Source of the DNA: Vibrio gallicus
Lineage (GTDB): Bacteria > Pseudomonadota > Gammaproteobacteria > Enterobacterales > Vibrionaceae
Length of the DNA: 64,000 nucleotides
Direction of reading: 5' to 3'
Assembly (NCBI RefSeq): GCF_024346875.1
Contig: NZ_AP024871.1
Span: 558,001-622,000 of the forward strand
Part shown: piece after piece, positions 1-9,196 of the stretch
How positions within the stretch are numbered: the first letter of the stretch is position 1
Layout of the letters: each line of letters starts with the position of its first letter
The notes under the pieces: generated by a model
What the model saw: only the letters and a program-made list of their open reading frames with translations
What the model was told of the DNA's origin: nothing
Database searches by the model: none
Position numbers and translations under genes: made by a program

Positions 1-1107
1 AAATTTGCTATTGCTAGCCACAACATTGACGTTGTTTTTACCAAACAGGCGCGACAGCTTTGCAGGATAGTTCAGATGTCGGTTACCAATTACCCAAAGT
101 TCACCACTAGCATCTAGGGTGCGTTTTGCATCATTAAACATCTGCCACGCGATATGGTCAGTAATTGTGTTTTGCTGGTGGAAAGGCGGATTGCATAGAA
201 TGAGATCACAGCTACGCGGTTCAAATTTGTCGAGGCAGTTATTAGCCTTGCATGTAAAACGCTGTTGATCACCAAGGTTATTGAAGAGGTTTCTTCTCGC
301 TGATTCAACCGCCATATAGCTTTCATCAACGCTGGTAATGTGGGCATTAGGGTTTAATTGCGCAATCTTTACTGAAAGTACGCCGTTGCCACAGCCAAGG
401 TCGATAATGCGTCGATCTTGTTCACTACTTGGAAGGTGCTCTAGTAAAAAACGGGCGCCAAGGTCAAGGCTTTCACCTGAGTATACATTCGGCAAGTTTT
501 CTAGTGTTATTTGATGTTCACTCACGTCCCAAGTTGTACTTGATGCGACCTGTTTCGGTTGGATGGCATTTGCCTGACTAAAGACGAGGCGATGCTTTTT
601 TTGTGCCAATGAGGTATGGGTTTGTCCTAGGTATTGTTCAAACAGGTTTAAGGTAGAGCTATGAATTAGATTAGCCTTATTTACCGCAATAACTGGGGTT
701 GTCGCTTTGATGTTGAGCTTCAATTGAGACAGTTGCCATACTAGGTAACGATTATTCTTTGGGATCTTCATTAATACCAAGTCAATCTTTTCAGGCAAGG
801 ATTCAGTAGAGCGTATAAGGGAAACCTTATTGCAATCATTACGTTGCAGGTTTTTAAGAGTACCTAGCCAGCTGATATGAGAGTCAGTCTGCATAGTCAC
901 TTTATAGTCCTTTGAAAACCAACAGCTTAACGCGCCAAATTGGTCGTTTAGTATCAGTATGTGCTTGCCTTTGGGGAGCGGGGCTTGCATGAAATGGTCA
1001 ATGATATATTCATCCCCTGCATCCCAAGCTTGCAGTGTTTCTTTTGCTTGCTTGGGGAAGCGCATAAGGCTCAGGTTTTGACCGTGCTGTGATAGATTGA
1101 TTTTCAT
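1..1107 (-). CDS. rlmG: 23S rRNA (guanine-1835-N2)-methyltransferase RlmG, C-terminus cut by window edge
   Basis: SAM-dependent enzyme that methylates G1835 of 23S rRNA. The frame reads 369 codons from an ATG at 1107 and runs off the window start; E. coli RlmG has 378 residues, so only a few C-terminal residues are missing. The N-terminal half carries the family segment LILNDQFGALSC (near residue 50). The C-terminal methyltransferase domain has the SAM-binding loop DLGCGNG (about residues 235-241) and the catalytic NPPF motif followed by HQQ (about residues 305-312). It diverges from bolA. The assignment to RlmG rather than the related RsmC rests on the N-terminal sequence, which follows E. 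coli RlmG closely. Confidence 0.93.
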   Translation of the reverse strand, partial: MKINLSQHGQNLSLMRFPKQAKETLQAWDAGDEYIIDHFMQAPLPKGKHILILNDQFGALSCWFSKDYKVTMQTDSHISWLGTLKNLQRNDCNKVSLIRSTESLPEKIDLVLMKIPKNNRYLVWQLSQLKLNIKATTPVIAVNKANLIHSSTLNLFEQYLGQTHTSLAQKKHRLVFSQANAIQPKQVASSTTWDVSEHQITLENLPNVYSGESLDLGARFLLEHLPSSEQDRRIIDLGCGNGVLSVKIAQLNPNAHITSVDESYMAVESARRNLFNNLGDQQRFTCKANNCLDKFEPRSCDLILCNPPFHQQNTITDHIAWQMFNDAKRTLDASGELWVIGNRHLNYPAKLSRLFGKNNVNVVASNSKF

Positions 1108-1351
1108 ATTGTTAAAATAGTGATCTTAGTCTTTGTCCATTGTCTCAAATCAGGTTTTCTTTTGCGACTGATACCTGAAGAATTGATTAAAATATCGAGA
1201 TTGTTATTTTAATCTAACAATGAGATATCTAGCTTTACATTTATGTTACGGATGCGTTAAAAGTAGCGCTATGGATTATACTTATACCCACTTAAATTGT
1301 TTGTAAGAATCTGGGTATAGATACTCGAAGACCAAAATAAAGAGAATCAAT
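1108..1351. other. Divergent rlmG-bolA intergenic region with two dyads
   Basis: This 244-bp AT-rich stretch should hold the promoters of both flanking genes. Two inverted repeats are visible. One is ATTGTTA/TAACAAT at 1200-1206 and 1215-1221, with imperfectly matching ATATC/GATAT outer arms. The other is ATACCCA/TGGGTAT at 1284-1290 and 1312-1318, which would lie in or near the bolA leader. Neither has a T-tract, so neither looks like a terminator. No regulator is recognised. Confidence 0.4.
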
Positions 1352-1651
1352 ATGCTACAGCAGGTTATCGAACAGAAGTTAAATCAAGCGCTAACTCCCA
1401 CTCATTTACAGGTTATAAATGAGAGCCATAAACATAATGTACCGCCGGGCTCAGAGAGCCATTTTAAGGTTGTTATTGTTAGTGATAAATTTGAAAACTT
1501 ACGCTTAATTGCCAGACATAGATTAGTTAACTCAACACTGAGTGACGAGTTTGCAGCAGGTCTACATGCATTGTCGATGCATACCTTAACTAAATTGGAG
1601 TGGCAACAGCAGAGTATTCCTGAAAGCCCACCATGCCGAGGTGGTGAGTAA
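1352..1651 (+). CDS. bolA: BolA family transcriptional regulator / Fe-S partner protein
   Basis: BolA is a small stress- and stationary-phase-linked protein that works with monothiol glutaredoxins and affects cell shape. The 99 residues align along their length with E. coli BolA (105 aa). Shared features are SHKHNVPPGSESHFKVV near residues 25-42, the conserved RHRLVN segment near 54-59, and a C-terminal SPPCRGG. An AAAGAGA ribosome-binding site precedes the ATG. It is a single gene upstream of the nqr promoter region. Confidence 0.93.
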   Translation: MLQQVIEQKLNQALTPTHLQVINESHKHNVPPGSESHFKVVIVSDKFENLRLIARHRLVNSTLSDEFAAGLHALSMHTLTKLEWQQQSIPESPPCRGGE

Positions 1652-1697
1652 CAACCTCAGTATTAAGAGAAAGAATGCAGAGTTAAAGATTTCTTTC

Positions 1698-1713
1698 TGT
1701 GATCGGTGTCACA
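1698..1713. promoter_or_regulatory. CRP-like binding site upstream of nqrA
   Basis: The sequence TGTGA-TCGGTG-TCACA matches both half-sites of the CRP consensus (TGTGA-N6-TCACA) exactly. It lies about 100 bp before the likely nqr start of transcription and 250 bp before the nqrA start codon. CRP control of nqr is an inference from the site. Confidence 0.6.
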
Positions 1714-1792
1714 TTACTGGGTTATGTGTGGGTTTGTGGATTCAGAATAATGGGTTTGGATGCCCCAGCACATAGAATACAAATTAGTGGGG

Positions 1793-1801
1793 TGCTATAA
1801 T
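1793..1801 (+). promoter_or_regulatory. Extended -10 promoter of the nqr operon
   Basis: TG-C-TATAAT is a perfect -10 hexamer (1796-1801) with the TGn extension. No good -35 hexamer lies 16-18 bp upstream, which is usual for extended -10 promoters. Transcription would start near 1808 and leave a leader of about 140 nt before nqrA. Confidence 0.55.
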
Positions 1802-1815
1802 CCTCCGCCCGGAGC

Positions 1816-1907
1816 AGGCTTGTTATAGCCTAGAGCTTCAAACTACAAAAATATAATAGCGAATCGACTCTATGTCGGGTCGCTTAGGCCAAGATAGAGC
1901 GTCTTGG
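1816..1907 (+). other. Structured nqr leader: three stem-loops
   Basis: Three hairpins follow the promoter: AGGCT/AGCCT (1816-1831), a 10-position stem with one mismatch and one G-U pair (1859-1883), and CCAAGA/TCTTGG (1889-1907). A T-run at about 1918-1924 follows the last one after a gap. The arrangement could be an mRNA-stabilising or regulatory leader. No known riboswitch class is recognised. Confidence 0.4.
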
Positions 1908-1947
1908 CAGACACCCATTTTTTTCCTGGAAAATAGTGCAAGTGCGT

Positions 1948-3288
1948 ATGATTACAATAAATAAGGGCTTGGATCTTCCTATATCGGGAGCTCCCACCCA
2001 GGTGATTAATGACGGTAATCCCGTCTCAAAAGTCGCCTTGCTTGGCGAAGAGTACGTGGGTATGCGTCCAACGATGCATGTACGCGTGGGAGATAGCGTA
2101 AAGAAAGGCCAGATTCTTTTTGAAGATAAAAAGAACCCTGGGGTTATCTTTACCGCTCCACAAGGTGGCACGGTTATTGAAGTTAACCGTGGTGCGAAAC
2201 GTGTTTTGCAGTCTGTTGTTATTGAAATAGCAGGCGATGAGCAAATTACTTTCGACAAATACACGCAAGAGCAATTGGTTAACTTGGATGAAAGTATCAT
2301 CCGTAAACAGTTAGTTGACTCTGGTGTGTGGACTGCTTTGAGAACTCGTCCGTTCAGCAAGGTTCCTGCAATTGACTCAAAAACAAATGCGATCTTCGTT
2401 ACTGCGATGGATACCAATCCATTAGCGGCAAACCCTGAAGTGATTATCAATTCTCAATCAGAAGCATTCATTGCGGGTCTTGATGTTCTCTCGGTTCTAA
2501 CTGACGAGAAGGTTTACGTGTGTAAGAAGGGCGCATCTCTGCCTCGTTCTTCACAATCAAACATTGAAGAGCATGTCTTTGATGGTCCGCACCCTGCGGG
2601 ACTGGCTGGTACACATATGCATTTCTTGTATCCAGTCAATGCTGAACATGTCGCTTGGAGCATCAATTATCAAGATGTGATTGCTATTGGTAATCTATTC
2701 ACAACCGGTGAAATTGACTCTGAACGCGTAGTGTCGTTAGCGGGACCTGTAGTTAGCAATCCACGTTTGGTAAAAACTACAGTTGGCGCAAGTATCACTG
2801 AGTTAGCAGAAAAAGAGCTAATGCCAGGAGAGGTTCGCCTTATCTCTGGTTCGATTCTATGTGGTACTAAAGCGGCTGGAGTACATGCCTACCTTGGACG
2901 CTATCACAGTCAAATTTCTGCATTGCGTGAAGGGCGTGATAAAGAACTATTTGGTTGGGCTATGCCAGGTAAAAATAAGTTCTCTGTAACTCGTTCATTC
3001 CTTGGGCATCTGTTTAAAGGACAATTATTTAACTTAACCACATCAACCAATGGTGGTGAACGCGCTATGGTTCCAATCGGCAACTTTGAAAAAGTAATGC
3101 CACTTGATATGGAACCAACGTTATTGCTTCGTGATTTGTGCGCGGGTGATTTAGATAGTGCACAACGTCTAGGTGTTCTAGAGCTAGCCGAAGAAGACCT
3201 TGCTTTATGTACCTATGTTTGCCCTGGTAAGTATGAGTATGGTGAGATGCTTCGTGATTGCTTAGACACTATTGAGAAGGAAGGTTAA
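1948..3288 (+). CDS. nqrA: Na+-translocating NADH:quinone reductase subunit A
   Basis: Peripheral cytoplasmic subunit of Na+-NQR, which couples NADH oxidation and ubiquinone reduction to Na+ export. The 446 residues follow the Vibrio cholerae NqrA sequence throughout, with a biotinyl-like N-terminal fold ([20 protein letters not shown]) and a conserved C-terminus ([12 protein letters not shown]). An upstream in-frame GTG at 1936 would add four residues, but family members begin with MITI, so the ATG at 1948 is chosen. It is the first gene of the nqrABCDEF operon, 3 nt before nqrB. Confidence 0.96.
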   Translation: MITINKGLDLPISGAPTQVINDGNPVSKVALLGEEYVGMRPTMHVRVGDSVKKGQILFEDKKNPGVIFTAPQGGTVIEVNRGAKRVLQSVVIEIAGDEQITFDKYTQEQLVNLDESIIRKQLVDSGVWTALRTRPFSKVPAIDSKTNAIFVTAMDTNPLAANPEVIINSQSEAFIAGLDVLSVLTDEKVYVCKKGASLPRSSQSNIEEHVFDGPHPAGLAGTHMHFLYPVNAEHVAWSINYQDVIAIGNLFTTGEIDSERVVSLAGPVVSNPRLVKTTVGASITELAEKELMPGEVRLISGSILCGTKAAGVHAYLGRYHSQISALREGRDKELFGWAMPGKNKFSVTRSFLGHLFKGQLFNLTTSTNGGERAMVPIGNFEKVMPLDMEPTLLLRDLCAGDLDSAQRLGVLELAEEDLALCTYVCPGKYEYGEMLRDCLDTIEKEG

Positions 3289-3291
3289 CCC

Positions 3292-4533
3292 ATGCTGAAA
3301 AAGTTTTTCGAAGATATCGAACCGCAATTTGAAGCGGGCGGTAAGTTTGAAAAGTGGTACCCACTCTATGAAGCAACGGCTACCCTTTTCTATACTCCCG
3401 GCACTGTAACTGCGACTCGTTCACACGTGCGTGATAGCGTTGATTTGAAACGTATCATGATTATGGTTTGGTTTGCGGTATTCCCAGCAATGTTTTGGGG
3501 TATGTATAACGCCGGTAACCAAGCAATAGGTGCATTGACTTTCTTGCATTCTGGTACTGAGTTAGCCGCTATTGTTTCAGGAGACTGGCATTACTGGTTT
3601 ACTGAATTACTAGGTGGCTCAATAAGTGCTGATGCGGGGTGGGGCAGTAAGATGTTGCTCGGAGCAACCTACTTCCTGCCTATTTATGCCACTGTATTTA
3701 TTGTGGGCGGTTTCTGGGAAGTACTATTTTGTATCGTGCGTAAGCATGAAGTGAATGAAGGCTTCTTTGTTACCTCTATCTTGTTTGCCTTAATCGTTCC
3801 GCCAACGCTGCCTTTATGGCAAGCAGCACTTGGGATTACCTTTGGTGTTGTGGTTGCCAAAGAGATCTTTGGTGGTACTGGTCGTAACTTCCTTAACCCT
3901 GCTCTTGCAGGACGTGCATTCCTATTCTTTGCATACCCAGGACAAATATCTGGTGATCTAGTATGGACTGCTGCGGATGGTTTCTCTGGCGCAACTGCAT
4001 TGAGTCAATGGTCTCAAGGCGGACAAGGTCATCTAGTTCATAATGTAACCGAACAAGCTATCACTTGGATGGATGCATTTGTTGGTAACATTCCAGGTTC
4101 TATCGGTGAAGTATCAACGCTATGGTTACTTGTCGGTGCGGCACTGATCGTATATATGGGTATTGCGTCTTGGCGCATTATTGCTGGTGTTATGATTGGT
4201 ATGATTGCAACGGCAACCATGTTCAACTTGATTGGTTCTGATACTAACCCTATGTTCAGCATGCCTTGGTACTGGCACTTAGTATTGGGTGGCTTTGCAT
4301 TTGGTATGTTATTTATGGCAACAGATCCTGTATCCGCTTCATTTACCAATAAGGGTAAGTGGTGGTACGGTGCTCTAATCGGTGTCATGTGTGTGCTTGT
4401 TCGTGTAGTTAACCCAGCTTACCCAGAGGGTATGATGCTGGCTATCCTATTTGCGAACCTATTTGCACCATTGTTTGACCATTTCGTTGTTGAGAAGAAC
4501 ATTAAGCGGAGACAAGCACGCTATGGCAAGTAA
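3292..4533 (+). CDS. nqrB: Na+-translocating NADH:quinone reductase subunit B
   Basis: Large integral membrane subunit of Na+-NQR carrying covalent FMN and a bound riboflavin. The 413-residue protein is strongly hydrophobic after about residue 55. The flavinylation motif SGAT is present, with the acceptor threonine at residue 235. The segment [20 protein letters not shown] near 194-213 is highly conserved in NqrB and RnfD proteins. The 3' end overlaps nqrC by 11 nt, which suggests translational coupling. The ApbE flavin transferase that would modify Thr235 is encoded downstream. Confidence 0.97.
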   Translation: MLKKFFEDIEPQFEAGGKFEKWYPLYEATATLFYTPGTVTATRSHVRDSVDLKRIMIMVWFAVFPAMFWGMYNAGNQAIGALTFLHSGTELAAIVSGDWHYWFTELLGGSISADAGWGSKMLLGATYFLPIYATVFIVGGFWEVLFCIVRKHEVNEGFFVTSILFALIVPPTLPLWQAALGITFGVVVAKEIFGGTGRNFLNPALAGRAFLFFAYPGQISGDLVWTAADGFSGATALSQWSQGGQGHLVHNVTEQAITWMDAFVGNIPGSIGEVSTLWLLVGAALIVYMGIASWRIIAGVMIGMIATATMFNLIGSDTNPMFSMPWYWHLVLGGFAFGMLFMATDPVSASFTNKGKWWYGALIGVMCVLVRVVNPAYPEGMMLAILFANLFAPLFDHFVVEKNIKRRQARYGK

Positions 4534-5290
4534 TAACGATAGCATTAAAAAGACGCTGTCGGTGGTCATCGGTTTGAGCTTAGTGTGCTCAATCGTGGTA
4601 TCGACTGCAGCCGTTGGTTTGCGCGACAAGCAGCAAGCTAACGCACAATTAGATAAACAGAGCAAGATTATCGACGTTGCTGGTATTGAAGAAAATGCAC
4701 CAATTCCAGAGCTATACCAAGAGTTCATTGAACCTCGTTTGGTTAACTTTGATAGTGGTGAGTTTGTTGAAGGCGATGCAGCACATTATGATCAACGTAG
4801 TGCAGCTAAAGACCCATCTCAATCCCAGCGCCTAGCTGCTGATAAAGATCTAGCCAAGATTATTCGTCGTGCAGATGTCGGTACAGTTTATTTAGTTAAA
4901 CAAGATGGCCATTACACTCGCGTCATTTTACCGGTTCACGGTACAGGCCTTTGGTCAATGATGTACGCATTCGTTGCAGTAGAGATGGATGGCAACACCG
5001 TTTCTGGTATTACCTACTACGAACAAGGTGAGACTCCTGGATTGGGTGGTGAAGTTGAAAACCCAACTTGGCGTGCTCAGTTCGAAGGTAAGAAGCTGTT
5101 TGACGACAACTTTAAACCTGCATTACGCATAGTTAAAGGTGGTGCTGCTCCTGGTGATACACATGGTGTTGATGGTATCTCAGGTGCGACCTTGACCGGT
5201 AATGGTGTGCAGCATACTTTCGATTTCTGGTTAGGCGACATGGGCTTTGGTCCGTTCCTAGCTAAAGTTCGCGAAGGAGAGTTGAACTAA
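4523..5290 (+). CDS. nqrC: Na+-translocating NADH:quinone reductase subunit C
   Basis: Membrane-anchored periplasmic flavoprotein subunit with covalent FMN. The 255 residues have one N-terminal membrane segment (about 12-35) and the C-terminal FMN-binding domain. The motif SGATLT places the flavinylated threonine at residue 223, and [11 protein letters not shown] is also typical. The start [12 protein letters not shown] matches family members; a longer in-frame ATG at 4451 lies deep inside nqrB and is rejected. Its stop codon overlaps the nqrD start by one base (TAATG). Confidence 0.96.
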   Translation: MASNNDSIKKTLSVVIGLSLVCSIVVSTAAVGLRDKQQANAQLDKQSKIIDVAGIEENAPIPELYQEFIEPRLVNFDSGEFVEGDAAHYDQRSAAKDPSQSQRLAADKDLAKIIRRADVGTVYLVKQDGHYTRVILPVHGTGLWSMMYAFVAVEMDGNTVSGITYYEQGETPGLGGEVENPTWRAQFEGKKLFDDNFKPALRIVKGGAAPGDTHGVDGISGATLTGNGVQHTFDFWLGDMGFGPFLAKVREGELN

Positions 5291-5922
5291 TGGCACTTTC
5301 TAAAGAGATGAAGCGAAACCTTTGGGCTCCAGTTTTAGATAACAACCCAATCGCTTTGCAGGTTCTAGGTGTGTGTTCTGCACTCGCTGTAACCACTAAA
5401 CTTGAAACAGCATTTGTTATGACGCTGGCAGTAATGTTTGTAACTGCCTTGTCGAACTTCTTTGTTTCATTGATTCGTAACCATATCCCAAATAGCGTAC
5501 GTATTATCGTACAGATGGCTATCATCGCTTCGCTTGTTATCGTAGTTGATGAGGTACTAAGAGCCTTCTTGTACGATATCTCTAAACAGCTATCAGTATT
5601 CGTTGGTCTTATTATTACTAACTGTATTGTAATGGGCCGTGCAGAAGCTTACGCGATGAAATCAGCACCAATTCCATCATTTCTTGATGGTATCGGTAAC
5701 GGTTTAGGTTACGGTTTTGTACTTATCACAGTGGCTTTCTTCCGCGAATTGTTTGGCTCAGGCAAGCTATTCGGTTTGGAAGTACTTCCTTTGGCTAGCA
5801 ATGGCGGTTGGTATCAGCCTAACGGCATGATGCTACTCGCACCATCAGCGTTCTTCTTGATTGGCTTTATGATTTGGGTTATCCGCATATTCAAGCCAGA
5901 GCAAGTAGAAGCGAAGGAGTAA
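5290..5922 (+). CDS. nqrD: Na+-translocating NADH:quinone reductase subunit D
   Basis: Integral membrane subunit (210 aa) of the Na+-NQR core, homologous to NqrE and to RnfE. The cysteines that share an intramembrane 2Fe-2S cluster with NqrE are conserved at Cys29 (VLGVCSA) and Cys112 ([12 protein letters not shown]). The protein is almost entirely transmembrane helices. It starts in the stop codon of nqrC and is followed by nqrE after 7 nt. Confidence 0.97.
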   Translation: MALSKEMKRNLWAPVLDNNPIALQVLGVCSALAVTTKLETAFVMTLAVMFVTALSNFFVSLIRNHIPNSVRIIVQMAIIASLVIVVDEVLRAFLYDISKQLSVFVGLIITNCIVMGRAEAYAMKSAPIPSFLDGIGNGLGYGFVLITVAFFRELFGSGKLFGLEVLPLASNGGWYQPNGMMLLAPSAFFLIGFMIWVIRIFKPEQVEAKE

Positions 5923-5929
5923 GGACGTT

Positions 5930-6526
5930 ATGGAACATTATATTAGTTTGCTAGTTAAATCGATTTTCATCGAAAACTTAGCACTGTCATTCTTCTTAGG
6001 TATGTGTACTTTCCTTGCAGTATCTAAGAAGGTTAAAACCTCTTTCGGTCTTGGTGTTGCGGTAACCGCAGTACTTACTATCGCTGTACCAGTTAACAAC
6101 CTGTTGTTTAACTTGGTGCTAAAAGAGAATGCATTGGTAGCAGGTGTAGACCTTAGCTTCCTAAACTTCATCACCTTTATCGGTGTTATCGCAGCTTTGG
6201 TTCAGATATTAGAAATGATTCTCGACCGATTCTTCCCACCTTTGTACAACGCACTGGGTATTTTCCTGCCGTTAATCACGGTTAACTGTGCAATCTTTGG
6301 TGGCGTATCTTTCATGGTACAGCGCGATTACAACTTTACAGAATCGGTCGTATACGGCTTTGGTTCTGGTATCGGTTGGCTGCTGGCTATTGTCGCTTTG
6401 GCCGGTATTCGCGAGAAGATGAAGTATTCTGATGTGCCTCCGGGTTTGCGTGGTCTAGGTATTACCTTTATCACTGTAGGCTTGATGGCGCTTGGTTTCT
6501 TGTCATTCTCTGGTGTTCAACTGTAA
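5930..6526 (+). CDS. nqrE: Na+-translocating NADH:quinone reductase subunit E
   Basis: Integral membrane subunit (198 aa) pairing with NqrD in an inverted-topology arrangement. Cluster ligands are visible at Cys26 (LGMCTF) and Cys120 (TVNCAIFGG), matching the family. Several hydrophobic helices fill the chain, and the short loop between them contains the [15 protein letters not shown] segment. A GGA-containing ribosome-binding site lies just upstream. Confidence 0.97.
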   Translation: MEHYISLLVKSIFIENLALSFFLGMCTFLAVSKKVKTSFGLGVAVTAVLTIAVPVNNLLFNLVLKENALVAGVDLSFLNFITFIGVIAALVQILEMILDRFFPPLYNALGIFLPLITVNCAIFGGVSFMVQRDYNFTESVVYGFGSGIGWLLAIVALAGIREKMKYSDVPPGLRGLGITFITVGLMALGFLSFSGVQL

Positions 6527-6549
6527 GAGTAAATAATAAGGATTAGTCA

Positions 6550-7773
6550 ATGGATATTATTCTTGGCATTGTGATGTTTACTCTGATCGTGCTTGCTTTA
6601 GTGTTGGTGATTTTGTTCGCCAAATCTAAGTTAGTGCCTACAGGGGATGTCAACATTTTAGTAAACGGTGACCCTGAGAAAGGGTTCATCACAGCACCGG
6701 GTGATAAACTGCTTAGTGCTATGGCTGCAAGTGGGATCTTTGTATCTTCTGCTTGTGGTGGTGGTGGCTCTTGTGGTCAGTGCCGTGTGAAGATTAAATC
6801 TGGCGGTGGTGATATTCTGCCAACTGAACTTGATCACATTAGCAAGCGCGAAGCTCGCGAAGGTGAACGCCTAGCGTGTCAAGTAGCGGTTAAGTCAGAT
6901 ATGGAGATCGAGCTTCCTGAAGAGATCTTCGGTGTTAAAAAGTGGGAATGTGAAGTTCTTTCAAATGACAACGAAGCAACCTTCATCAAAGAGCTTGTGC
7001 TTAAGATCCCTGAGGGTGAAGAAGTACCTTTCCGTGCGGGTGGTTATATTCAGATTGAAGCTGAACCTCACCACATTAAATACTCAGATTTTGATGTTCC
7101 AGGAGAATATCGAGAAGATTGGGATAAGTTTAACCTATTCCGTTATGAGTCTATTGTGAATGAGCCATCAATCCGTGCTTACTCTATGGCATCATACCCA
7201 GAAGAGCGTGGTTTGATTAAGCTTAACGTGCGTATCGCAACGCCACCGCCAAATAACCCTGACGTACCGCCGGGCGTTATGTCATCGTATATTTGGTCGC
7301 TTAAACCGGGTGATAAATGTACTATTTCGGGGCCATTTGGTGAGTTCTTCGCTAAAGAAACTGATGCTGAAATGGTCTTTATCGGTGGTGGTGCAGGTAT
7401 GGCACCGATGCGTTCACACATCTTTGACCAATTGTTGCGTCTGAAATCTAAGCGTAAGATGAGCTACTGGTATGGTGCTCGCTCTAAGCGCGAGATGTTC
7501 TATATCGAAGACTTCGACAATCTGGCAGCAGAGAACGACAATTTTGTTTGGCATTGCGCGCTGTCTGATCCACTTCCAGAAGATAACTGGGATGGTTACA
7601 CAGGCTTTATCCATAATGTTCTGTATGAAAACTATCTACGCGATCATGATGCGCCAGAAGACTGTGAATACTACATGTGTGGTCCACCTATGATGAATGC
7701 AGCCGTTATTGGTATGCTAAAAGACTTAGGTGTTGAGGATGAAAATATCCTACTCGATGACTTCGGTGGTTAA
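6550..7773 (+). CDS. nqrF: Na+-translocating NADH:quinone reductase subunit F
   Basis: NADH-oxidising subunit (407 aa). Domains in order: an N-terminal membrane helix (about 3-24); a plant-type 2Fe-2S ferredoxin domain with Cys69, Cys75, Cys78 and Cys110; an FAD-binding domain with the RAYSMAS motif; and an NADH-binding domain with [12 protein letters not shown] and a C-terminal YYMCGPPMM. The protein ends in the usual DDFGG. It closes the six-gene operon and is followed by a strong terminator. Confidence 0.98.
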   Translation: MDIILGIVMFTLIVLALVLVILFAKSKLVPTGDVNILVNGDPEKGFITAPGDKLLSAMAASGIFVSSACGGGGSCGQCRVKIKSGGGDILPTELDHISKREAREGERLACQVAVKSDMEIELPEEIFGVKKWECEVLSNDNEATFIKELVLKIPEGEEVPFRAGGYIQIEAEPHHIKYSDFDVPGEYREDWDKFNLFRYESIVNEPSIRAYSMASYPEERGLIKLNVRIATPPPNNPDVPPGVMSSYIWSLKPGDKCTISGPFGEFFAKETDAEMVFIGGGAGMAPMRSHIFDQLLRLKSKRKMSYWYGARSKREMFYIEDFDNLAAENDNFVWHCALSDPLPEDNWDGYTGFIHNVLYENYLRDHDAPEDCEYYMCGPPMMNAAVIGMLKDLGVEDENILLDDFGG

Positions 7774-7794
7774 TCGATAATCGAGAGATAAGAC

Positions 7795-7828
7795 GGCTGA
7801 CTCATTAGAGTCAGCCTTTTTCTTTTAT
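7795..7828 (+). terminator. Rho-independent terminator after nqrF
   Basis: A perfect 9-bp stem GGCTGACTC/GAGTCAGCC with an ATTA loop is followed by TTTTTCTTTT. It separates nqrF from apbE, so apbE and nqrM depend on read-through or their own promoter. Confidence 0.85.
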
Positions 7829-7854
7829 ATGAGTTAATGGTTATGGAGAGCGGG

Positions 7855-8886
7855 ATGAAGTTTGTATCTCATCTTGGCAAAAGATTAAAAACTGTATTAG
7901 CAATCTTTGTTGCAGCAATGGTTTTGACGGGGTGCGAGCAAGCCCCACAGCAGGTAGCGTTAAGTGGTAAAACAATGGGCACTACCTACCATATAAAATA
8001 TATAGCTGATGGTGACGCACCGGACTCCACTCAAATACAGAGCAAAATAGATGAGCTTCTGAATCAAGTTAATGATCAGATGTCCACTTATCGACCGAAT
8101 TCAGAGCTGAGTCAATTTAATCAACTAAAAACGACCGAGGATTTTGTTGTTTCACCGCAAATGGCAACGGTAGTAAAAGAAGCGATTCGCTTGAATAAAT
8201 TGACTGAGGGCGCATTAGATATCACGGTAGGGCCTCTGGTTAATCTTTGGGGGTTTGGCCCTGAAGCGCGTCCAGATACAGTACCAACCGCTGATGAACT
8301 TAACGCTCGCCGTAAAATGATCGGTATCCATCATCTATTTATTGATGGCAACACCCTGCACAAAGACCTGCCTGAACTGTATGTTGACCTGTCGACTATT
8401 GCAAAGGGTTGGGGCGTTGATGTGGTATCCGAATATCTAGCATCATTAAATATTCACCGTTATATGGTTGAAATTGGTGGAGAGCTTCGTCTTAAAGGGA
8501 CTAACGCCAAGGATATGAAATGGCGCATAGCGATTGAAAAGCCAGTGGTTAATTCACGCCAAGTAGAGTTAATTGTACAGCCTGGAGATATGGCGATGGC
8601 CACATCTGGTGATTATCGTAATTATTTTGAGCGTGACGGAATCCGTTATTCGCATATAATAAACCCTAAAACAGGCAAACCTATCGCGAATAAGGTTGTT
8701 TCAGTAACAGCGCTTCACCCTTCATGTATGACCGCAGATGGTCTAGCAACCGGTTTAATGGTTCTTGGAGATAAAGAAGGCTTACGTGTAGCAAATGACA
8801 ATGGCCTAGCGGTGTTTATGATCGTAAAAACAGCGGATGGCTTTAAAGAGATTTATTCCGATGCATTTGCGCAGTATATAAAGTAA
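7855..8886 (+). CDS. apbE: FAD:protein FMN transferase (flavinylates NqrB and NqrC)
   Basis: ApbE transfers FMN from FAD to threonines of target proteins, here expected to be the SGAT motifs of NqrB and NqrC. Start choice: in-frame ATGs lie at 7837, 7843 and 7855. A GGAG site sits 6 nt before 7855, and that start gives a compact lipoprotein signal peptide with the lipobox LTGC (Cys27), so 343 residues are annotated. Family motifs include GTTYHIKY near the mature start, VDLSTIAKGWGVD in the centre and YSHIINPKTGKP near the C-terminus. Confidence 0.94.
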   Translation: MKFVSHLGKRLKTVLAIFVAAMVLTGCEQAPQQVALSGKTMGTTYHIKYIADGDAPDSTQIQSKIDELLNQVNDQMSTYRPNSELSQFNQLKTTEDFVVSPQMATVVKEAIRLNKLTEGALDITVGPLVNLWGFGPEARPDTVPTADELNARRKMIGIHHLFIDGNTLHKDLPELYVDLSTIAKGWGVDVVSEYLASLNIHRYMVEIGGELRLKGTNAKDMKWRIAIEKPVVNSRQVELIVQPGDMAMATSGDYRNYFERDGIRYSHIINPKTGKPIANKVVSVTALHPSCMTADGLATGLMVLGDKEGLRVANDNGLAVFMIVKTADGFKEIYSDAFAQYIK

Positions 8887-8898
8887 AAGGGCACGATA

Positions 8899-9132
8899 AT
8901 GGCAACATACTTAGTTACTTTTGGTGTATTCCTAGGGTTCATTGCCTTGATGGCAGTGGGCTACATTTTTCAGAAGAAAGTAGTCAAAGGCAGTTGCGGT
9001 GGCTTGGACGCTATGGGGATCGACAAGGTATGCAGTTGCCCTGAACCGTGTGATGCTCGTAAGCGTCGAGAAGCTAAGGCTGCAGCTCGAGCTGAGAAGA
9101 TGGCTGAGTGGGAAAAAGATAGAATCGCTTAA
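8899..9132 (+). CDS. nqrM: Na+-NQR maturation protein NqrM
   Basis: Small protein (77 aa, formerly DUF539) needed for assembly of Na+-NQR, thought to help deliver iron for the intramembrane NqrD/NqrE cluster. It has one N-terminal membrane helix (about 4-25), then a cysteine-rich stretch (GSCGG, VCSCPEPCD) with four cysteines, and a charged Ala/Lys/Arg-rich tail. It follows apbE by 12 nt, so the two maturation genes form a unit. Confidence 0.93.
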   Translation: MATYLVTFGVFLGFIALMAVGYIFQKKVVKGSCGGLDAMGIDKVCSCPEPCDARKRREAKAAARAEKMAEWEKDRIA

Positions 9133-9150
9133 TTACATTATTAGGTAAAA

Positions 9151-9181
9151 AAAATCCCAACACCTAGTGTTGGGATTTTTT
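9151..9181. terminator. Bidirectional terminator between nqrM and the uraA-like gene
   Basis: AATCCCAACAC/GTGTTGGGATT forms an 11-bp stem with a CTA loop, flanked by an A-run and a T-run, so it can terminate the two convergent genes. Confidence 0.85.
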
Positions 9182-9196
9182 TAGCCTTGAATAAGG

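Noticed and set aside
1884..2450. 188-codon minus-strand open frame opposite nqrA
   Set aside because: It is antisense to a fully conserved nqrA frame, has no family resemblance, and is best explained as a shadow of the real gene.
4451..4522. Upstream extension of nqrC by 24 codons
   Set aside because: The extension overlaps conserved nqrB coding sequence and adds residues absent from the NqrC family; [10 protein letters not shown] is the established start.
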